From assembly GCF_947488025.1 (NCBI RefSeq), contig NZ_CANKYS010000006.1:182550-246549 (forward strand): a stretch of 64,000 nucleotides of DNA. The letters are read 5' to 3'. Source of the stretch: an uncultured Nocardioides sp. Lineage in GTDB: Bacteria > Actinomycetota > Actinomycetes > Propionibacteriales > Nocardioidaceae. The notes beneath the pieces were generated by a model. The model did not search any database. It was not told the origin of the DNA and saw only the letters and a list, made by a program, of their open reading frames with translations. A program made the position numbers and the translations under genes. This document shows, in pieces, positions 1 through 8,946 of the stretch; within the stretch, counting starts at the first letter, position 1, and each line of letters starts with the position of its first letter.

Positions 1-912
1 GCTCCCGGCCGGTACGACGACGTGGAGCGCGTTGCGATCCACCTCGAACGTCGCGGTCGTGGTGGCCGCGATCTCGCCGTCGAGGTTGACCGGCAGCGGC
101 TCGTCGGTGACCAGGCGCAGGCGCCGGGTGGTGACGTGGTGGACCCGGTCGTGCTCGACGAGGTGGCCGGTCCGGAGCAGCCGGGCGACGGACACGTGGT
201 CGCGCAGCCGCCCCTGCTCGACGGCGTACACGTCGAGGAGGTGGTCGTCGATGGACGCGTCGGGGGCGACGGTCAGCCCGCCACCGTAGTGCCGGCCGTT
301 GCCGACCGCGACCTGCATGAGGTCCGCGAGCTCCAGCGTGGTGCCGTCATCGAGCTCGAGGCGGGCGGCGAACGGCCGGTGGGAGCGGTAGGCCACGAGG
401 GTCGCCGCCGGGTAGGCGAAGCGGCCGAGCCGCTGCTTGAGCGCCGGGGTCAGCCGCTGGGTGACGGCGACCGACAGCCCGACCGAGGCGACGTTGAGGT
501 AGGCGCGCCCGTCGACGCGTCCGAGGTCCACGTCGACGACGTGACCGTGGACGAGCGTGTCGACCGCTGCAGCGAGGTCGCCGGGGATCTCCAGCGTGCG
601 CGCGAAGTCGTTGGCGGTGCCCAGCGGCAGCACGCCGAGGGCGCTCGGGGTGTGGGCGACCATCGCGGCCGCGCAACCGATCGTCCCGTCGCCGCCGCCG
701 ACCACGAGGAGGTCCGGCTCGGACTCGACGGCGATCGCCAGCGCCTCCAGGAGCTCGGGACCGCCGTGTGCCGGGTGCACCGTCACGTCGTCCGACACGC
801 CACGCATCGCTGCCTCGACCAGCGGCAGCGCCCGTGCGCCCTGACGGGCTGCCGTGTTGACGACGACCGCGATCCGGTCGGTGCGGGGCTGGGCGGACCT
901 GTGCTGCTGCAT
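1..912 (-). CDS. Diacylglycerol/lipid kinase family protein (DagK/YegS type), 3' end outside window
   Basis: The frame is open for 304 codons and runs off the left edge without a stop, so a few C-terminal residues are missing. The N-terminal half has the ATP-binding GGGDGT motif (residues 72-77), followed by PLGTANDFAR (96-105), both diagnostic of the diacylglycerol kinase catalytic domain. The C-terminal half is beta-rich with a VNLDGE-type segment, as in YegS/BmrU lipid kinases. Members phosphorylate diacylglycerol or related lipids at the inner membrane face; the actual substrate cannot be read from sequence. The ATG at 912 begins MQQHRSAQPR and the kinase fold starts a few residues later (IAVVVNTAA). 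It is divergent from the small gene at 1017. Confidence 0.88.
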   Translation of the reverse strand, partial: MQQHRSAQPRTDRIAVVVNTAARQGARALPLVEAAMRGVSDDVTVHPAHGGPELLEALAIAVESEPDLLVVGGGDGTIGCAAAMVAHTPSALGVLPLGTANDFARTLEIPGDLAAAVDTLVHGHVVDVDLGRVDGRAYLNVASVGLSVAVTQRLTPALKQRLGRFAYPAATLVAYRSHRPFAARLELDDGTTLELADLMQVAVGNGRHYGGGLTVAPDASIDDHLLDVYAVEQGRLRDHVSVARLLRTGHLVEHDRVHHVTTRRLRLVTDEPLPVNLDGEIAATTTATFEVDRNALHVVVPAGS

Positions 913-1016
913 GCCCCGACGGTAGGTCGCGTGCGTGAGAGGACGATGAGGACGACCTGTGCGCCGGCTGTGCTGTTCCCCGGACAGGTGCGGGTCACAG
1001 CGACGAGGATCGGCGC

Positions 1017-1493
1017 ATGGGCCTCTTCTCACGTCGCAAGCCTGACCCGTCGGTCGCCTGGCAGCCGCCGCAGCGTCCCGGCTGCACCTGCCCCCGTCAC
1101 CTCGACGACGACCTGCTGCGCACGGTGGTGCCGTACTCGACCTCGCTCGCCGAGGACCTGGGGTACGCGCCCACACCGGTCACGGTCACCGACCTGCTGG
1201 GGCCGGGCGGGTTGTCGGTGCAGCCCGCGCTGGACGACGAGCAGGTGCCGGGCCAGCCGGCGGACCTCACGTGGAGCCTCGGCGTGTACGACGACGCGCG
1301 CGCCCACTACGACGACCTGGACGACGGCGCCGAGGTCGACCTCGACGTCGCGCTGGCCGGGCAGCCGGGCGTCGAGCGGGTCGAGTGGGCCGACCGCGAG
1401 GTGTTCCTCCTCGCCGCACCGACGTTGTGCGCTGACGGGGTCCTCGCGACGGCTGCGCTCACCCTGCTCGATGACCGGGTGCGTTCGCGCTGA
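1017..1493 (+). CDS. Hypothetical protein, 158 aa
   Basis: I do not recognise a family. The protein is acidic and probably cytoplasmic, with no signal peptide or membrane segment. It starts MGLFSRRKPDPS and has a possible metal-binding CTCPRH near residue 25. Codon use matches the neighbours, which supports a real gene. The ATG at 1017 is preceded by GAGGATC, a weak ribosome site. Its last 35 bases overlap the 3' end of the convergent cupin gene. Confidence 0.6.
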   Translation: MGLFSRRKPDPSVAWQPPQRPGCTCPRHLDDDLLRTVVPYSTSLAEDLGYAPTPVTVTDLLGPGGLSVQPALDDEQVPGQPADLTWSLGVYDDARAHYDDLDDGAEVDLDVALAGQPGVERVEWADREVFLLAAPTLCADGVLATAALTLLDDRVRSR

Positions 1494-2370
1494 GGCCGTC
1501 GGTGTCGCGCTGCTGGCCCTCCAGCAGCGAGGTGTCGTGTGCGGCTGTGAGCGGCCCGCCCGCCGCACCGGTGTTGACGACGCCCGTCGGCTCGAGGAGC
1601 AGCAGGCTGACCTCTTCCTCGGCCACCGGGCAGTGCTCGACGCCACGCGGGACGACGTAGAGCTGACCCGGTCCCAGGACGACGTCACCGTCCCGGAGTC
1701 GGATCGTGAGCCGCCCCGACACGACGAGGAACAGCTCGTCGGTGTCGGGATGGTCGTGCCAGACGAACTCGCCCTGCACCTTCACGAGCTTGACCTCGTA
1801 GTCGTTGAGGAGTGCCACGACCTTCGGCGACCAGTGGTCGGAGAACGACGACAGCCTCTCTCCGATGTCGACGACCCGCGGTCGCGGGCGGTCGTCCAGG
1901 GAATCGAGGATGGCGTCCATCTCCGTGGTCGTGGCCGCGTCCCGGGCCTCCACCTCCTGGGTGTCGACGAGCTCCATCGCGTCGAGCCACCGGATGGCTC
2001 GACGTTCCTGTCCCAGCGAGCGGTAGCGGATCCAGGCCCGGCGGACCTCCTCCGGCTGGTCGTCCATGACCGACCGGAAGCGGCGGAACGCACCGCGACC
2101 CGTGAGCGCGTCCTCCAGCCGACGCCGTAGGCGGGCGTCGGCGACATGGTGGGCGAAGAGCGCCATGTCGCGGTAGGCGCCGCGCGAGCCCTCGCCCGCG
2201 ACGAAGACCCATCCCTTCTCGGCCGGGTCGTCCTCGTCGTCGGTCCCGTGGTCGTCGTCGACGGCCGGCCACACCTCGCCGGTCTCGGGGTCCAGGTGAC
2301 CACCCGGGAAGGGCTGATCGTCCAGCAGGTCGCCCAGCCCCTGGAGGTCGACGGCGTCGAGGTCGAACAT
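1459..2370 (-). CDS. UPF0158 domain fused to a cupin domain, 303 aa
   Basis: Residues about 1-150 look like UPF0158: an early DPETGEVWP, then RGAYRDMALFA, GRGAFRRFRSV and ARRAIRWLDA-like segments. Residues about 170-290 form a compact single-domain cupin with metal-type residues in EFVWHDHPDTDELFLVVSG and a second motif PRGVEHCPV. UPF0158 has no established function; small cupins bind metals or small ligands. The two halves are usually separate proteins, so the continuous frame is notable. The ATG at 2370 was chosen because it overlaps the stop of the upstream polymerase gene as TGATG, implying translational coupling. An in-frame start further upstream would add 20 low-complexity residues and is unlikely. 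Confidence 0.8.
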   Translation of the reverse strand: MFDLDAVDLQGLGDLLDDQPFPGGHLDPETGEVWPAVDDDHGTDDEDDPAEKGWVFVAGEGSRGAYRDMALFAHHVADARLRRRLEDALTGRGAFRRFRSVMDDQPEEVRRAWIRYRSLGQERRAIRWLDAMELVDTQEVEARDAATTTEMDAILDSLDDRPRPRVVDIGERLSSFSDHWSPKVVALLNDYEVKLVKVQGEFVWHDHPDTDELFLVVSGRLTIRLRDGDVVLGPGQLYVVPRGVEHCPVAEEEVSLLLLEPTGVVNTGAAGGPLTAAHDTSLLEGQQRDTDGLSANAPGHRAG

Positions 2371-3344
2371 CACTCCTCCTCCGGCTCCGGTGGGGCCTGC
2401 GCGCCCTCTGCCTCGTCGCGGTCGGCCCACTCCAGCAGCGGTGCGATGTCGAACGGGTGGTGGTCGATGTCGGCGTGCAGGTCACCGGTCGCGGCGAACC
2501 GCTCCGGCATGGTGAAGATCGTGAAGTCGTCGGGCCGGCAGTCGTCGACCTCGTCCCACCGGATCGGTGCCGACACGCGCGCCTCCGGGACACCGCGCAC
2601 CGAGTAGGCGGCGGCGACCGTGTGGTCGCGGGCGTTCTGGTTGTAGTCGACGAAGAGCTGGGCGGGGTCGCGGTCCTTGCGCCACCACGCCGTCGTGACC
2701 TCTCCCCCGGCTCGTCGCTCGACCTCCCGGGCGAACGCCAGCGCGCCGCGGCGTACGTCCTGGAAGCCGTGGTCGGGCGGGATCCGCACGTAGACGTGCA
2801 TCCCAGACCCGCCACTGGTCTTCGGGAAGCCGACGGCACCGAGCTCGTCGAGCACCTCGTGGGCGACGTGGGCGACCCGCTGCACGGTGGCCCAGTCGCA
2901 CTCCGGCCCCGGGTCGAGGTCGATGCGCCACTCGTCGGGCTTCTCGGTGTCGGCGCGCCGGCTGTTCCACGGGTGGAACTCGACCGTCGACATCTGCACC
3001 GCCCAGATGACGCTGGCGAGCTCGGTCACGCACAGCTCGTCGGCCGTGCGCTTCCACCGCGGGAAGAACAGCTGGACGGTCTCGACCCACTCGGGCGCTC
3101 CGGCCGGCAACCGCTTCTGGTGCACCTTGTCGCCGGCCAGGCCCTTGGGAAACCGGTGCAGCATGCACGGGCGCTCGAACAGCGCGTTGACGATCCCGTC
3201 GCCGACCGAGAGGTAGTAGTGCACCAGGTCGAGCTTGGTCGCGCCGTCCGGTGCCGCGTCGGTGGGCGGGAAGTAGACCCGTTCGGGGTTGGTGACCTTG
3301 ACGACCCGGTCGTCGACCTCGACCTCCGTGAACGGCGACGCCAT
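2370..3344 (-). CDS. ligD: LigD-type DNA polymerase/primase domain protein (stand-alone PolDom), 324 aa
   Basis: This is the polymerase domain of bacterial non-homologous end-joining ligase LigD, an archaeo-eukaryotic primase fold that inserts nucleotides at double-strand breaks. Visible motifs are the DxD metal pair in WRIDLDPGP, the SGGSGMHVYVRIP motif, and the third carboxylate in LFVDYNQNARD. About 300 residues is the usual length for a free-standing domain; no ligase or nuclease domain is attached and no ku gene is in the window. The start at 3344 has a TAGGCT -10-like hexamer ending 7 bases upstream and no ribosome site, so the mRNA is probably leaderless. The gene is coupled to the downstream UPF0158-cupin gene. 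Confidence 0.88.
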   Translation of the reverse strand: MASPFTEVEVDDRVVKVTNPERVYFPPTDAAPDGATKLDLVHYYLSVGDGIVNALFERPCMLHRFPKGLAGDKVHQKRLPAGAPEWVETVQLFFPRWKRTADELCVTELASVIWAVQMSTVEFHPWNSRRADTEKPDEWRIDLDPGPECDWATVQRVAHVAHEVLDELGAVGFPKTSGGSGMHVYVRIPPDHGFQDVRRGALAFAREVERRAGGEVTTAWWRKDRDPAQLFVDYNQNARDHTVAAAYSVRGVPEARVSAPIRWDEVDDCRPDDFTIFTMPERFAATGDLHADIDHHPFDIAPLLEWADRDEAEGAQAPPEPEEE

Positions 3345-3351
3345 GTCCGGG

Positions 3352-3357
3352 AGCCTA
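3352..3357 (-). promoter_or_regulatory. -10 hexamer TAGGCT of a leaderless promoter for the LigD-type gene
   Basis: TAGGCT on the minus strand matches the actinobacterial TANNNT -10 pattern and ends 7 bases before the ATG at 3344. There is no Shine-Dalgarno sequence, so transcription probably starts at or next to the start codon. Confidence 0.5.
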
Positions 3358-3383
3358 GCCGGGAGCCCGGACGCCGGGGTCCG

Positions 3384-4496
3384 TCACTGCTGCGCGGGAG
3401 CCTCGGACTCGCCCGGCTGGCCACCCTGCTGGTCGCCCTGCTGGTCGCCCTGCTCGTCGCCCTGCTGGTCGCCCTGCTCGTCGCCCTGCTGGTCCTGGCC
3501 CTCCGGCTGCGGTGGCGGGGTCTGCTCAGCCTGCTTCTCGACCGTCACCGTGACGGTGTCGGACCAGCCCTCGTCGGCGTACTGGCCCTGCGGACGGTGC
3601 CAGCGGAACTCCGTGGTCTCCGTGACGGGTACGGCGACGCGGGCCACGCCGTCGCGGCCGGCGAGGACGGGCTTGCCGACCGCCGCCCACTGGCCGCCGG
3701 GGGCACGCGACTCCAGCACGAGCGGGTCACCGGTCACCCGACCGGAGCCGTCGGTGACGCGTCCGGTGAGCTCGACGTCCTGACCCGGCTCGGCCTGCTG
3801 CCTCGAGGCAGCGACGGTGGTCGTGAGCGAGACGCCCTCGAAGTCGAAGGTCGAGCCGGACGCGCGCACGGCATCCAGGTTGAAGGCCTTGCCGTCACAG
3901 CCGAAGCCCGTGACCGCGAAGCCCGAGCCGTCGCCGTGCTGGGCGGCGAACTGCGCGGCGGTGGCGGATCCCACCTGGTCGACGGTGGCGCCGGAGGCGA
4001 GGTCGACCAGTGCCCAGTCGTAGGTCAGCGCGGCCGAGGACACCGTGGTCCACGAGCCGGCGGGCGCGGACAGGGCCGCCCGCCCGCGCCAGGCGGTGCC
4101 AGCCGGGCTCTGTCGGGTGACGGCCATGACCCACGAGACGCCGGTGCTGCCACCGGTCGCGGCGACCGCCACCGAGGTGTCGAGGCCGGCGAGCGACCCG
4201 AAGGCGGCGTAGGGACCGGCTGCGCTGCCCGCGGCTGACGGGACGAGGCCCAGCGACCGTCGCCCGAGCGGGGCGGCGTAGGGCCCCAGGTTGATCCGGG
4301 AGGCGGGAGCAGCGGCGGCGCCCAGCAGGTCGGCACAGCCGACATAGGTCAGGTAGACGTCGGGATCGCCGGTGGCGGGTCCCGCCACCGTGTGCGAACC
4401 GCCCACGGCGTGCGCGGGACTGCCGACCACGGTCGTTCCCATGGTCAACGTCAAGGTGGTGGCGGCCACGGCCGTCATGATGCTGCGCACGTGCAT
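3384..4496 (-). CDS. Secreted protein with Gln/Gly/Asp/Glu-rich repeat tail, 370 aa
   Basis: The N-terminus (MHVRSIMTAVAA, then a hydrophobic stretch ending SPAHA) is a typical Sec signal peptide cleaved near residue 30. The mature part is beta-rich and of unknown family; near the C-terminus is an Ig-like stretch with LTGRVTDGSGRVTG. The last about 45 residues are a low-complexity tail of GDQQ/GDEQ units encoded by a 12-base tandem repeat. The ATG at 4496 was chosen because AGGAA and GGGAG lie just upstream and the signal peptide starts there; an upstream in-frame start would put 31 polar residues ahead of it. Likely an exported or wall-associated protein; no enzymatic motif is visible. Confidence 0.75.
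   Translation of the reverse strand: MHVRSIMTAVAATTLTLTMGTTVVGSPAHAVGGSHTVAGPATGDPDVYLTYVGCADLLGAAAAPASRINLGPYAAPLGRRSLGLVPSAAGSAAGPYAAFGSLAGLDTSVAVAATGGSTGVSWVMAVTRQSPAGTAWRGRAALSAPAGSWTTVSSAALTYDWALVDLASGATVDQVGSATAAQFAAQHGDGSGFAVTGFGCDGKAFNLDAVRASGSTFDFEGVSLTTTVAASRQQAEPGQDVELTGRVTDGSGRVTGDPLVLESRAPGGQWAAVGKPVLAGRDGVARVAVPVTETTEFRWHRPQGQYADEGWSDTVTVTVEKQAEQTPPPQPEGQDQQGDEQGDQQGDEQGDQQGDQQGGQPGESEAPAQQ
3424..3495. repeat. Six tandem 12-base units inside the secreted-protein gene
   Basis: Six consecutive copies of CCCTGCTGGTCG, with C/G variation at one base, lie at 3424-3495. They encode QGDQ/QGDE units in the disordered tail. The period is a multiple of three, so copy-number change would keep the reading frame. 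Confidence 0.85.
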
Positions 4497-4686
4497 GGAT
4501 TCCTGCTCCCCGTGACACGACGCACCCCTCCGGTGCGCCGAGCTGACTCCATCATGCTGGTCAGAGCAAAGGATGTGAACCGTCCACACACGGAAGTCAC
4601 CCCAATTGGTGGCCGATCCACGGACAACCTTGGGTCGGGCTGTGGCCTCGGCCCTTCGGAGGCGAGGGGCTGTCCGAGGTACCGAC

Positions 4687-4692
4687 TAGGTT
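4687..4692 (+). promoter_or_regulatory. -10 hexamer TAGGTT, leaderless promoter of the ATPase gene
   Basis: TAGGTT fits TANNNT and ends 7 bases before the ATG at 4700; no ribosome site is present in between. Confidence 0.45.
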
Positions 4693-4699
4693 GGGCGCC

Positions 4700-5449
4700 A
4701 TGCCGCTGCGGGGTCAGGACGTCGCTCGCCACCCCGTGCGCCGCGTCGAGGCGCGTGCCGGCCATGAGCTCGCCGCGCACCGCTACCCCGCGTCCATCCC
4801 CGCCGTCACCCAGGTGCTGCGTGACGGCCTCGACCTCGGCCCCGGGGTCACCTTCCTGGTCGGCGAGAACGGCTCCGGCAAGTCGACGCTGGTCGAGGCC
4901 GTCGCCATCGCGTTCGGCCTCTCGCCCGAGGGTGGCAGCACGCACAGCCGCCACTCCTCACGTGCCACGGAGTCGCCGCTCGGCGACGCGCTCCAGCTCG
5001 CGCGGGGAGCCGGGGCGAGCAAGTGGGGGTTCTTCCTGCGCGCCGAGACGATGCACGGCTGGTACTCCTACATCGAGGACCACCCGAGGACGAGTGGTGA
5101 CGACGACGTCGCCTTCCACGAGATGAGCCACGGCGAGTCGTTCCTGGCAGTGCTGGAGTCGCGGTTCACCGGGCAGGGCTTCTACTGCCTCGACGAGCCG
5201 GAGGCCGCGTTGTCGTTCTCCTCCACGCTGGGGCTCGTCGCCACGCTGCAGCGCGTGGTCGCCCGTCGCGGCCAGGTGCTCTGCGCCACCCACTCCCCCG
5301 TGCTCGCCGCCATGCCGGGCGCCCGCATCCTGGAGGCCGGGCCGTGGGGGCTGCGCGAGTCCGCCTGGGAGGATCTCGAGGTCGTGGACCACTGGCGGCG
5401 CTACCTCGCCGAGCCGTGGTCCTACCTGCGCCACCTCCAGGACGGCTGA
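4700..5449 (+). CDS. AAA/ABC-type ATP-binding protein, 249 aa
   Basis: This small soluble ATPase has a Walker A GENGSGKST at about residues 53-61, a signature-like EMSHGESFL, a Walker B FYCLDEPEAALS and the switch region CATHSPVLAA. The order matches the YbgC/RecF-like single-domain ATPases often annotated as AAA family ATPase. There is no membrane segment and no partner permease nearby, so it is not an obvious transporter component; its role is unknown. The ATG at 4700 is preferred over a TTG 9 bases upstream because the TAGGTT hexamer 7 bases before it suggests a leaderless start. It converges with rsmB. Confidence 0.8.
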   Translation: MPLRGQDVARHPVRRVEARAGHELAAHRYPASIPAVTQVLRDGLDLGPGVTFLVGENGSGKSTLVEAVAIAFGLSPEGGSTHSRHSSRATESPLGDALQLARGAGASKWGFFLRAETMHGWYSYIEDHPRTSGDDDVAFHEMSHGESFLAVLESRFTGQGFYCLDEPEAALSFSSTLGLVATLQRVVARRGQVLCATHSPVLAAMPGARILEAGPWGLRESAWEDLEVVDHWRRYLAEPWSYLRHLQDG

Positions 5450-5470
5450 GCCAGGCTCGACGTCCGCTCG

Positions 5471-6796
5471 TCAGGCCCGGCGCCGGACGGTCGCCGCGAA
5501 CATTGCGTCGGTGCCGTCGCGGTGCGGCCACAGCTGGAAGCGGTCGACCTCGTCGGTGTCACCGCGGCGCTCGAGCACGGCGCGTACGACGTCGCTGGTC
5601 TCCGCGACCACCGGCGAGCAGGTCGCGTAGACCACCACCCCACCGGGGCGCACCGACTCCAGCGCGGCATCGAGCAGCACCTGCTGGATCGCGACCAGCT
5701 CCTCGACGTCGTGGGGCGTGCGCCGCCAGCGCGACTCGGGACGTCGACGGAGGGCACCGAGCCCCGAGCAGGGCGCGTCGACGAGCACGCGGTCGAAGGT
5801 GCCCGGCAGCCAGGCGGGACGCATCCCGTCCCCGGCAAGCACGTGGGCGGACCCGCGCGGCGTGGCGCGCAGGGCGGAGGAGACCAGCGCGGCCCGGTGG
5901 GGTTGCCGCTCGTTGGCGACGAGCACGGCCCCGCGCTGCGCGGCGAGGGCAGCCAGCAGGGCCGCCTTGCCGCCCGGTCCGGCGCACAGGTCGAGCCACC
6001 GCTCGTCCCGTCCGTCCACCGGAGCGTCGGCGAGCGCGAGCGCCACGAGCTGCGAGCCCTCGTCCTGCACGCCCGCACGGCTCTCGGCGACCGCGGGGAC
6101 GGCGGCCGGGTCGCCACCGGCCAGCGTGACGGCGTACGGCGACCGGCCGGTGCGCGTGCCACCGGCGGCCTCGAGCTCCTCGAGCGTCGCCATGCCGGGG
6201 CGGGCGACCAGCGTGACCCGCGGCGGGGCGTTGTCGGCCTCCAGCAGCGCGTCGAGCTCGTCGTCGGTGCCCTCGGTCGCGGCCAGCGCCTCACCGAGCG
6301 CCTCGACGACCCAGCGCGGGTGCGAGCGCGCGACGGCCAGGTGGCCGAGCGGGTCGTCGTTCCGGTCCGGGGCGACCTCGGCGACCCAGGCGTCGAGGTC
6401 GCGACGGCTGATCGCACGCAGGACCGCGTTGACGAGGCCGGCAGGTCCCTGGCCGACGGTGGCGCGGACGAGGTCGACGCTGGTCGAGATCGCCGCGTGG
6501 TCGGGGACCCGCATGGAGAGCAGCTGGTGGGTGCCGAGACGCAGGACGTCGCGCACCTCGGGCTGGAGCCGCGGCTTGGTCAGGCAGGCGTCGATCACCG
6601 CGTCGTACAACCCGTGCATCCGGATGGCCCCGGACGACAGCTCGGTCGCGAGCGCGGCGTCTCGGCCCTGGAGACCGTGCTTGCGCAGCACCTGGGGCAG
6701 CACGAGGTTGGCGTAGGCGTCGTCGGTGCGCACGGCCGTGAGCACGTCGAGCGCCGCGCGGCGCGCCTTGTCGACGGGGCGGCGGCGCTCACCCAC
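5471..6796 (-). CDS. rsmB: 16S rRNA (cytosine-5)-methyltransferase RsmB, 441 aa
   Basis: The enzyme methylates C967 of 16S rRNA using S-adenosylmethionine. The N-terminal about 140 residues are the NusB-like RNA-binding domain (DKARRAALDVLTAVR at the start). The C-terminal domain has the SAM-binding LDLCAGPGGKAALLA, the catalytic motifs VDAPCSGLGALRR and YATCSP, and a short C-terminal FQLWPH. The GTG at 6796 was chosen because the protein begins [17 protein letters not shown] there, at the expected distance from the NusB fold; it overlaps the stop of the YjbR gene by 8 bases, with GGGAG upstream. It is last in the def-fmt-yjbR-rsmB run, a common actinobacterial order. Confidence 0.93.
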   Translation of the reverse strand: MGERRRPVDKARRAALDVLTAVRTDDAYANLVLPQVLRKHGLQGRDAALATELSSGAIRMHGLYDAVIDACLTKPRLQPEVRDVLRLGTHQLLSMRVPDHAAISTSVDLVRATVGQGPAGLVNAVLRAISRRDLDAWVAEVAPDRNDDPLGHLAVARSHPRWVVEALGEALAATEGTDDELDALLEADNAPPRVTLVARPGMATLEELEAAGGTRTGRSPYAVTLAGGDPAAVPAVAESRAGVQDEGSQLVALALADAPVDGRDERWLDLCAGPGGKAALLAALAAQRGAVLVANERQPHRAALVSSALRATPRGSAHVLAGDGMRPAWLPGTFDRVLVDAPCSGLGALRRRPESRWRRTPHDVEELVAIQQVLLDAALESVRPGGVVVYATCSPVVAETSDVVRAVLERRGDTDEVDRFQLWPHRDGTDAMFAATVRRRA

Positions 6797-7202
6797 CGAG
6801 GTGCTCCCGCACGAGCCGCTTGGGCGCCCTGGCCGCCCAGGCGTCGGTGATGATCTCCTCCAGCTCGTCACGGCCGATCTCGCCGAGCCGGGACTGCTGC
6901 ACGAGGACCGCGGCGTAGCCCCGGAAGTGGTCGATGGTGAAGAACGGCGTGGACTCGTCCGCGACCAACGCGTGCTTCTCGACCTCGGTCGGCGTCGTGA
7001 TGACGACCAGGTCGTCGTACATCTCCCCCGTCACCGGGTCGACCGCGCTCCTGTGGGGCGCGCGGTAGAGCACGAACCCTCGGCCCTTGTCGCCGCGCGG
7101 CACCTTCCAGGTGGGCCGGTCGCCCCAGGAGATGCCGAGCTCGGTCTCCGGCAGGCTGCCGCAGATCTCGTCGACGTCCTCGGGCCGAGCGGGCCGGCTC
7201 AC
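6789..7202 (-). CDS. MmcQ/YjbR family protein, 137 aa
   Basis: This small single-domain protein resembles the YjbR/MmcQ fold: an N-terminal [20 protein letters not shown], a central VVITTP strand, and the C-terminal [15 protein letters not shown] helix. Members are called DNA-binding-like but have no defined reaction. The GTG at 7202 overlaps the fmt stop codon as GTGA, so it is translationally coupled to fmt and then to rsmB. Confidence 0.82.
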   Translation of the reverse strand: MSRPARPEDVDEICGSLPETELGISWGDRPTWKVPRGDKGRGFVLYRAPHRSAVDPVTGEMYDDLVVITTPTEVEKHALVADESTPFFTIDHFRGYAAVLVQQSRLGEIGRDELEEIITDAWAARAPKRLVREHLGG

Positions 7203-8140
7203 GACGGGGCGTCCTGCTCACCGAGTCGTACGCCCGACTCCAGGCGCACGCCGCGGGCCCAGTCGGCGGCGGCCATCTGCTTCTTGCCGAACGCCTTGAC
7301 CTGGCCCAGCTCGACGGGCGTGGTGGCGGTGCCGACGAAGACGGCGTTCTTGGTGACCTCCAGGACGCCGGGCTCGAGCGCCTCGCGGTCGACGGGGCGC
7401 ACCGGACCGATCTTGATCCGCTCGCCCTCGAAGGTGCTCCAGGCGCCCGGGGCGGGGTCGCAGGCGCGCACCTGCCGGTCGATGGCGACCGCGGGGTGGG
7501 TCCAGTCGATCCGCGCGTCGTCGACGACGATCTTCGGCGCGAACGAGACGCCGTCCTCGGGCTGCTCACGCGCCTCGAGGGTGCCGTCCTCGATCCCGTC
7601 GAGGGTCTGCACCAGCAGACCTGCCCCGCCTTCGGCGAGGCGGGCGAGGAGGTCGCCCGCGGTGTCGGTGGGCCGGATCGTCTCGGTCATCACGCCGAAG
7701 ACCGGTCCGGCGTCGAGCGCCTTGACGATGCGGAAGGTCGTCGCGCCGGTGACCTCGTCACCGGCCCACAGCGAGTGCTGCACGGGCGCGGCGCCACGCC
7801 AGGAGGGCAGCACCGAGAAGTGCAGGTTGATCCAGCCGTGCGGCACCAGGTCGAGCGCCGACTGCGGGAGCAGCGCGCCGTAGGCCACGACGGGACAGGC
7901 GTCGGGACGCAGCGCCGCGAGGGCGGCCTGGAAGTCCGGGTCGCGCGGGTGCTCGGGCTTGAGGACGGGTACGCCGAGCTCCTCCGCCCGCTGCGCGACC
8001 GGGCTGGCGACCAGCTTGCGACCGCGGCCGCTCGGGGCGTCGGGGCGGGTGACGACGCCGACCAGCTCGTGGCGGCTGGCGGCGATCGCGTCGAGGGCGG
8101 GCACGGCGACCTCGGGGGTACCGGCGAACACGACGCGCAT
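7199..8140 (-). CDS. fmt: Methionyl-tRNA formyltransferase, 313 aa
   Basis: The enzyme formylates initiator Met-tRNA with 10-formyl-tetrahydrofolate. The N-terminus [16 protein letters not shown] is characteristic. The catalytic Asn-His pair is in [19 protein letters not shown], and the tetrahydrofolate region shows the expected GVTTFRI-like segment ([14 protein letters not shown]). The C-terminal oligonucleotide-binding domain begins near residue 205. Length is normal. It lies 13 bases downstream of def, whose product removes the formyl group this enzyme adds. Confidence 0.96.
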   Translation of the reverse strand: MRVVFAGTPEVAVPALDAIAASRHELVGVVTRPDAPSGRGRKLVASPVAQRAEELGVPVLKPEHPRDPDFQAALAALRPDACPVVAYGALLPQSALDLVPHGWINLHFSVLPSWRGAAPVQHSLWAGDEVTGATTFRIVKALDAGPVFGVMTETIRPTDTAGDLLARLAEGGAGLLVQTLDGIEDGTLEAREQPEDGVSFAPKIVVDDARIDWTHPAVAIDRQVRACDPAPGAWSTFEGERIKIGPVRPVDREALEPGVLEVTKNAVFVGTATTPVELGQVKAFGKKQMAAADWARGVRLESGVRLGEQDAPS

Positions 8141-8153
8141 CAGCTGGTGACCT

Positions 8154-8699
8154 TCATCGGGCGAATCCGTTCGTCGGGTGTGGGGAGAGCCGGACCGTCG
8201 GCCGCTCCAGGCCGAACCAGTCCGACTCGCGGATCTCCTTCATCGCAGCCTTGCGTGCGGCCGTGTCGAGCTTGTCGATGAAGAGGATGCCGTCGAGGTG
8301 GTCGGTCTCGTGCTGCATGGCGCGGGCGAGCAGCTCCGAGGCCTCGATGTGCTGCGGCTCGCCGTACATGTCGAACCCGGTGGCGACCACCGACAGCGCG
8401 CGCAGGCAGTCGTAGGTCAGCTCGGGCAGCGAGAGGCACCCCTCGGCGCCGTCCTGCGTCTCGTCGGAGAGCTCGAGGGACGGGTTGACCAGGTGGCCGA
8501 CCTCGCCCTCGACGTTCCATGTGAAGACCCGCAGGCCCACGCCGATCTGCGGTGCCGCGAGGCCCGCGCCCGGGGCTGCGAGCATCGTGTCGGTCAGGTC
8601 GGTGACGAGCTGGCGGACCTCGCGGTCGAAGTCGTCCACCTCCACCGCGCGCTGGCGCAGCACGGGATCGCCGAAGAGACGGATGGGCTGGACGGCCAC
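8154..8699 (-). CDS. def: Peptide deformylase, 181 aa
   Basis: This Fe/Zn metallohydrolase removes the formyl group from new proteins. All three signature motifs are present: [18 protein letters not shown] (metal-binding Cys) and [11 protein letters not shown] (HExxH plus the Asp that follows). Length and C-terminal RESDWFG are typical of actinobacterial enzymes. It heads the def-fmt-yjbR-rsmB unit and has its own apparent promoter about 58 bases upstream. Confidence 0.96.
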   Translation of the reverse strand: MAVQPIRLFGDPVLRQRAVEVDDFDREVRQLVTDLTDTMLAAPGAGLAAPQIGVGLRVFTWNVEGEVGHLVNPSLELSDETQDGAEGCLSLPELTYDCLRALSVVATGFDMYGEPQHIEASELLARAMQHETDHLDGILFIDKLDTAARKAAMKEIRESDWFGLERPTVRLSPHPTNGFAR

Positions 8700-8723
8700 G
8701 GAGCTCCTTCGCTCGCTGGGTGG

Positions 8724-8762
8724 GATCGATCTGTGGGGTCGATCGAGCAGTGGCCAAGTCTA
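8724..8762 (-). promoter_or_regulatory. Promoter and leader hairpin of def
   Basis: A minus-strand TAGACT (8757-8762) fits the -10 pattern. Between it and the def ATG at 8699 lies an inverted repeat with GATCGA and TCGATC arms (8724-8744), which would fold in the 5' leader. The about 185 bases from here to the priA stop at 8947 hold nothing else I can support. Confidence 0.4.
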
Positions 8763-8946
8763 GGGAAGCGCACCGGGTGGCGCATGGCCGGTGGTCGGCG
8801 GGCAGCCGGGTGCCATGACGCTCGGGGGGCGAGGCGCCGTACGGGCGACAGCTCGTCCCCGGACGCATGGCTGCGGATCTGGATGACGCTGACCGCCCGG
8901 CAGTGGCCGTACGACGTCCGCACCGGACCGCGACGCGCCGGGCGGG

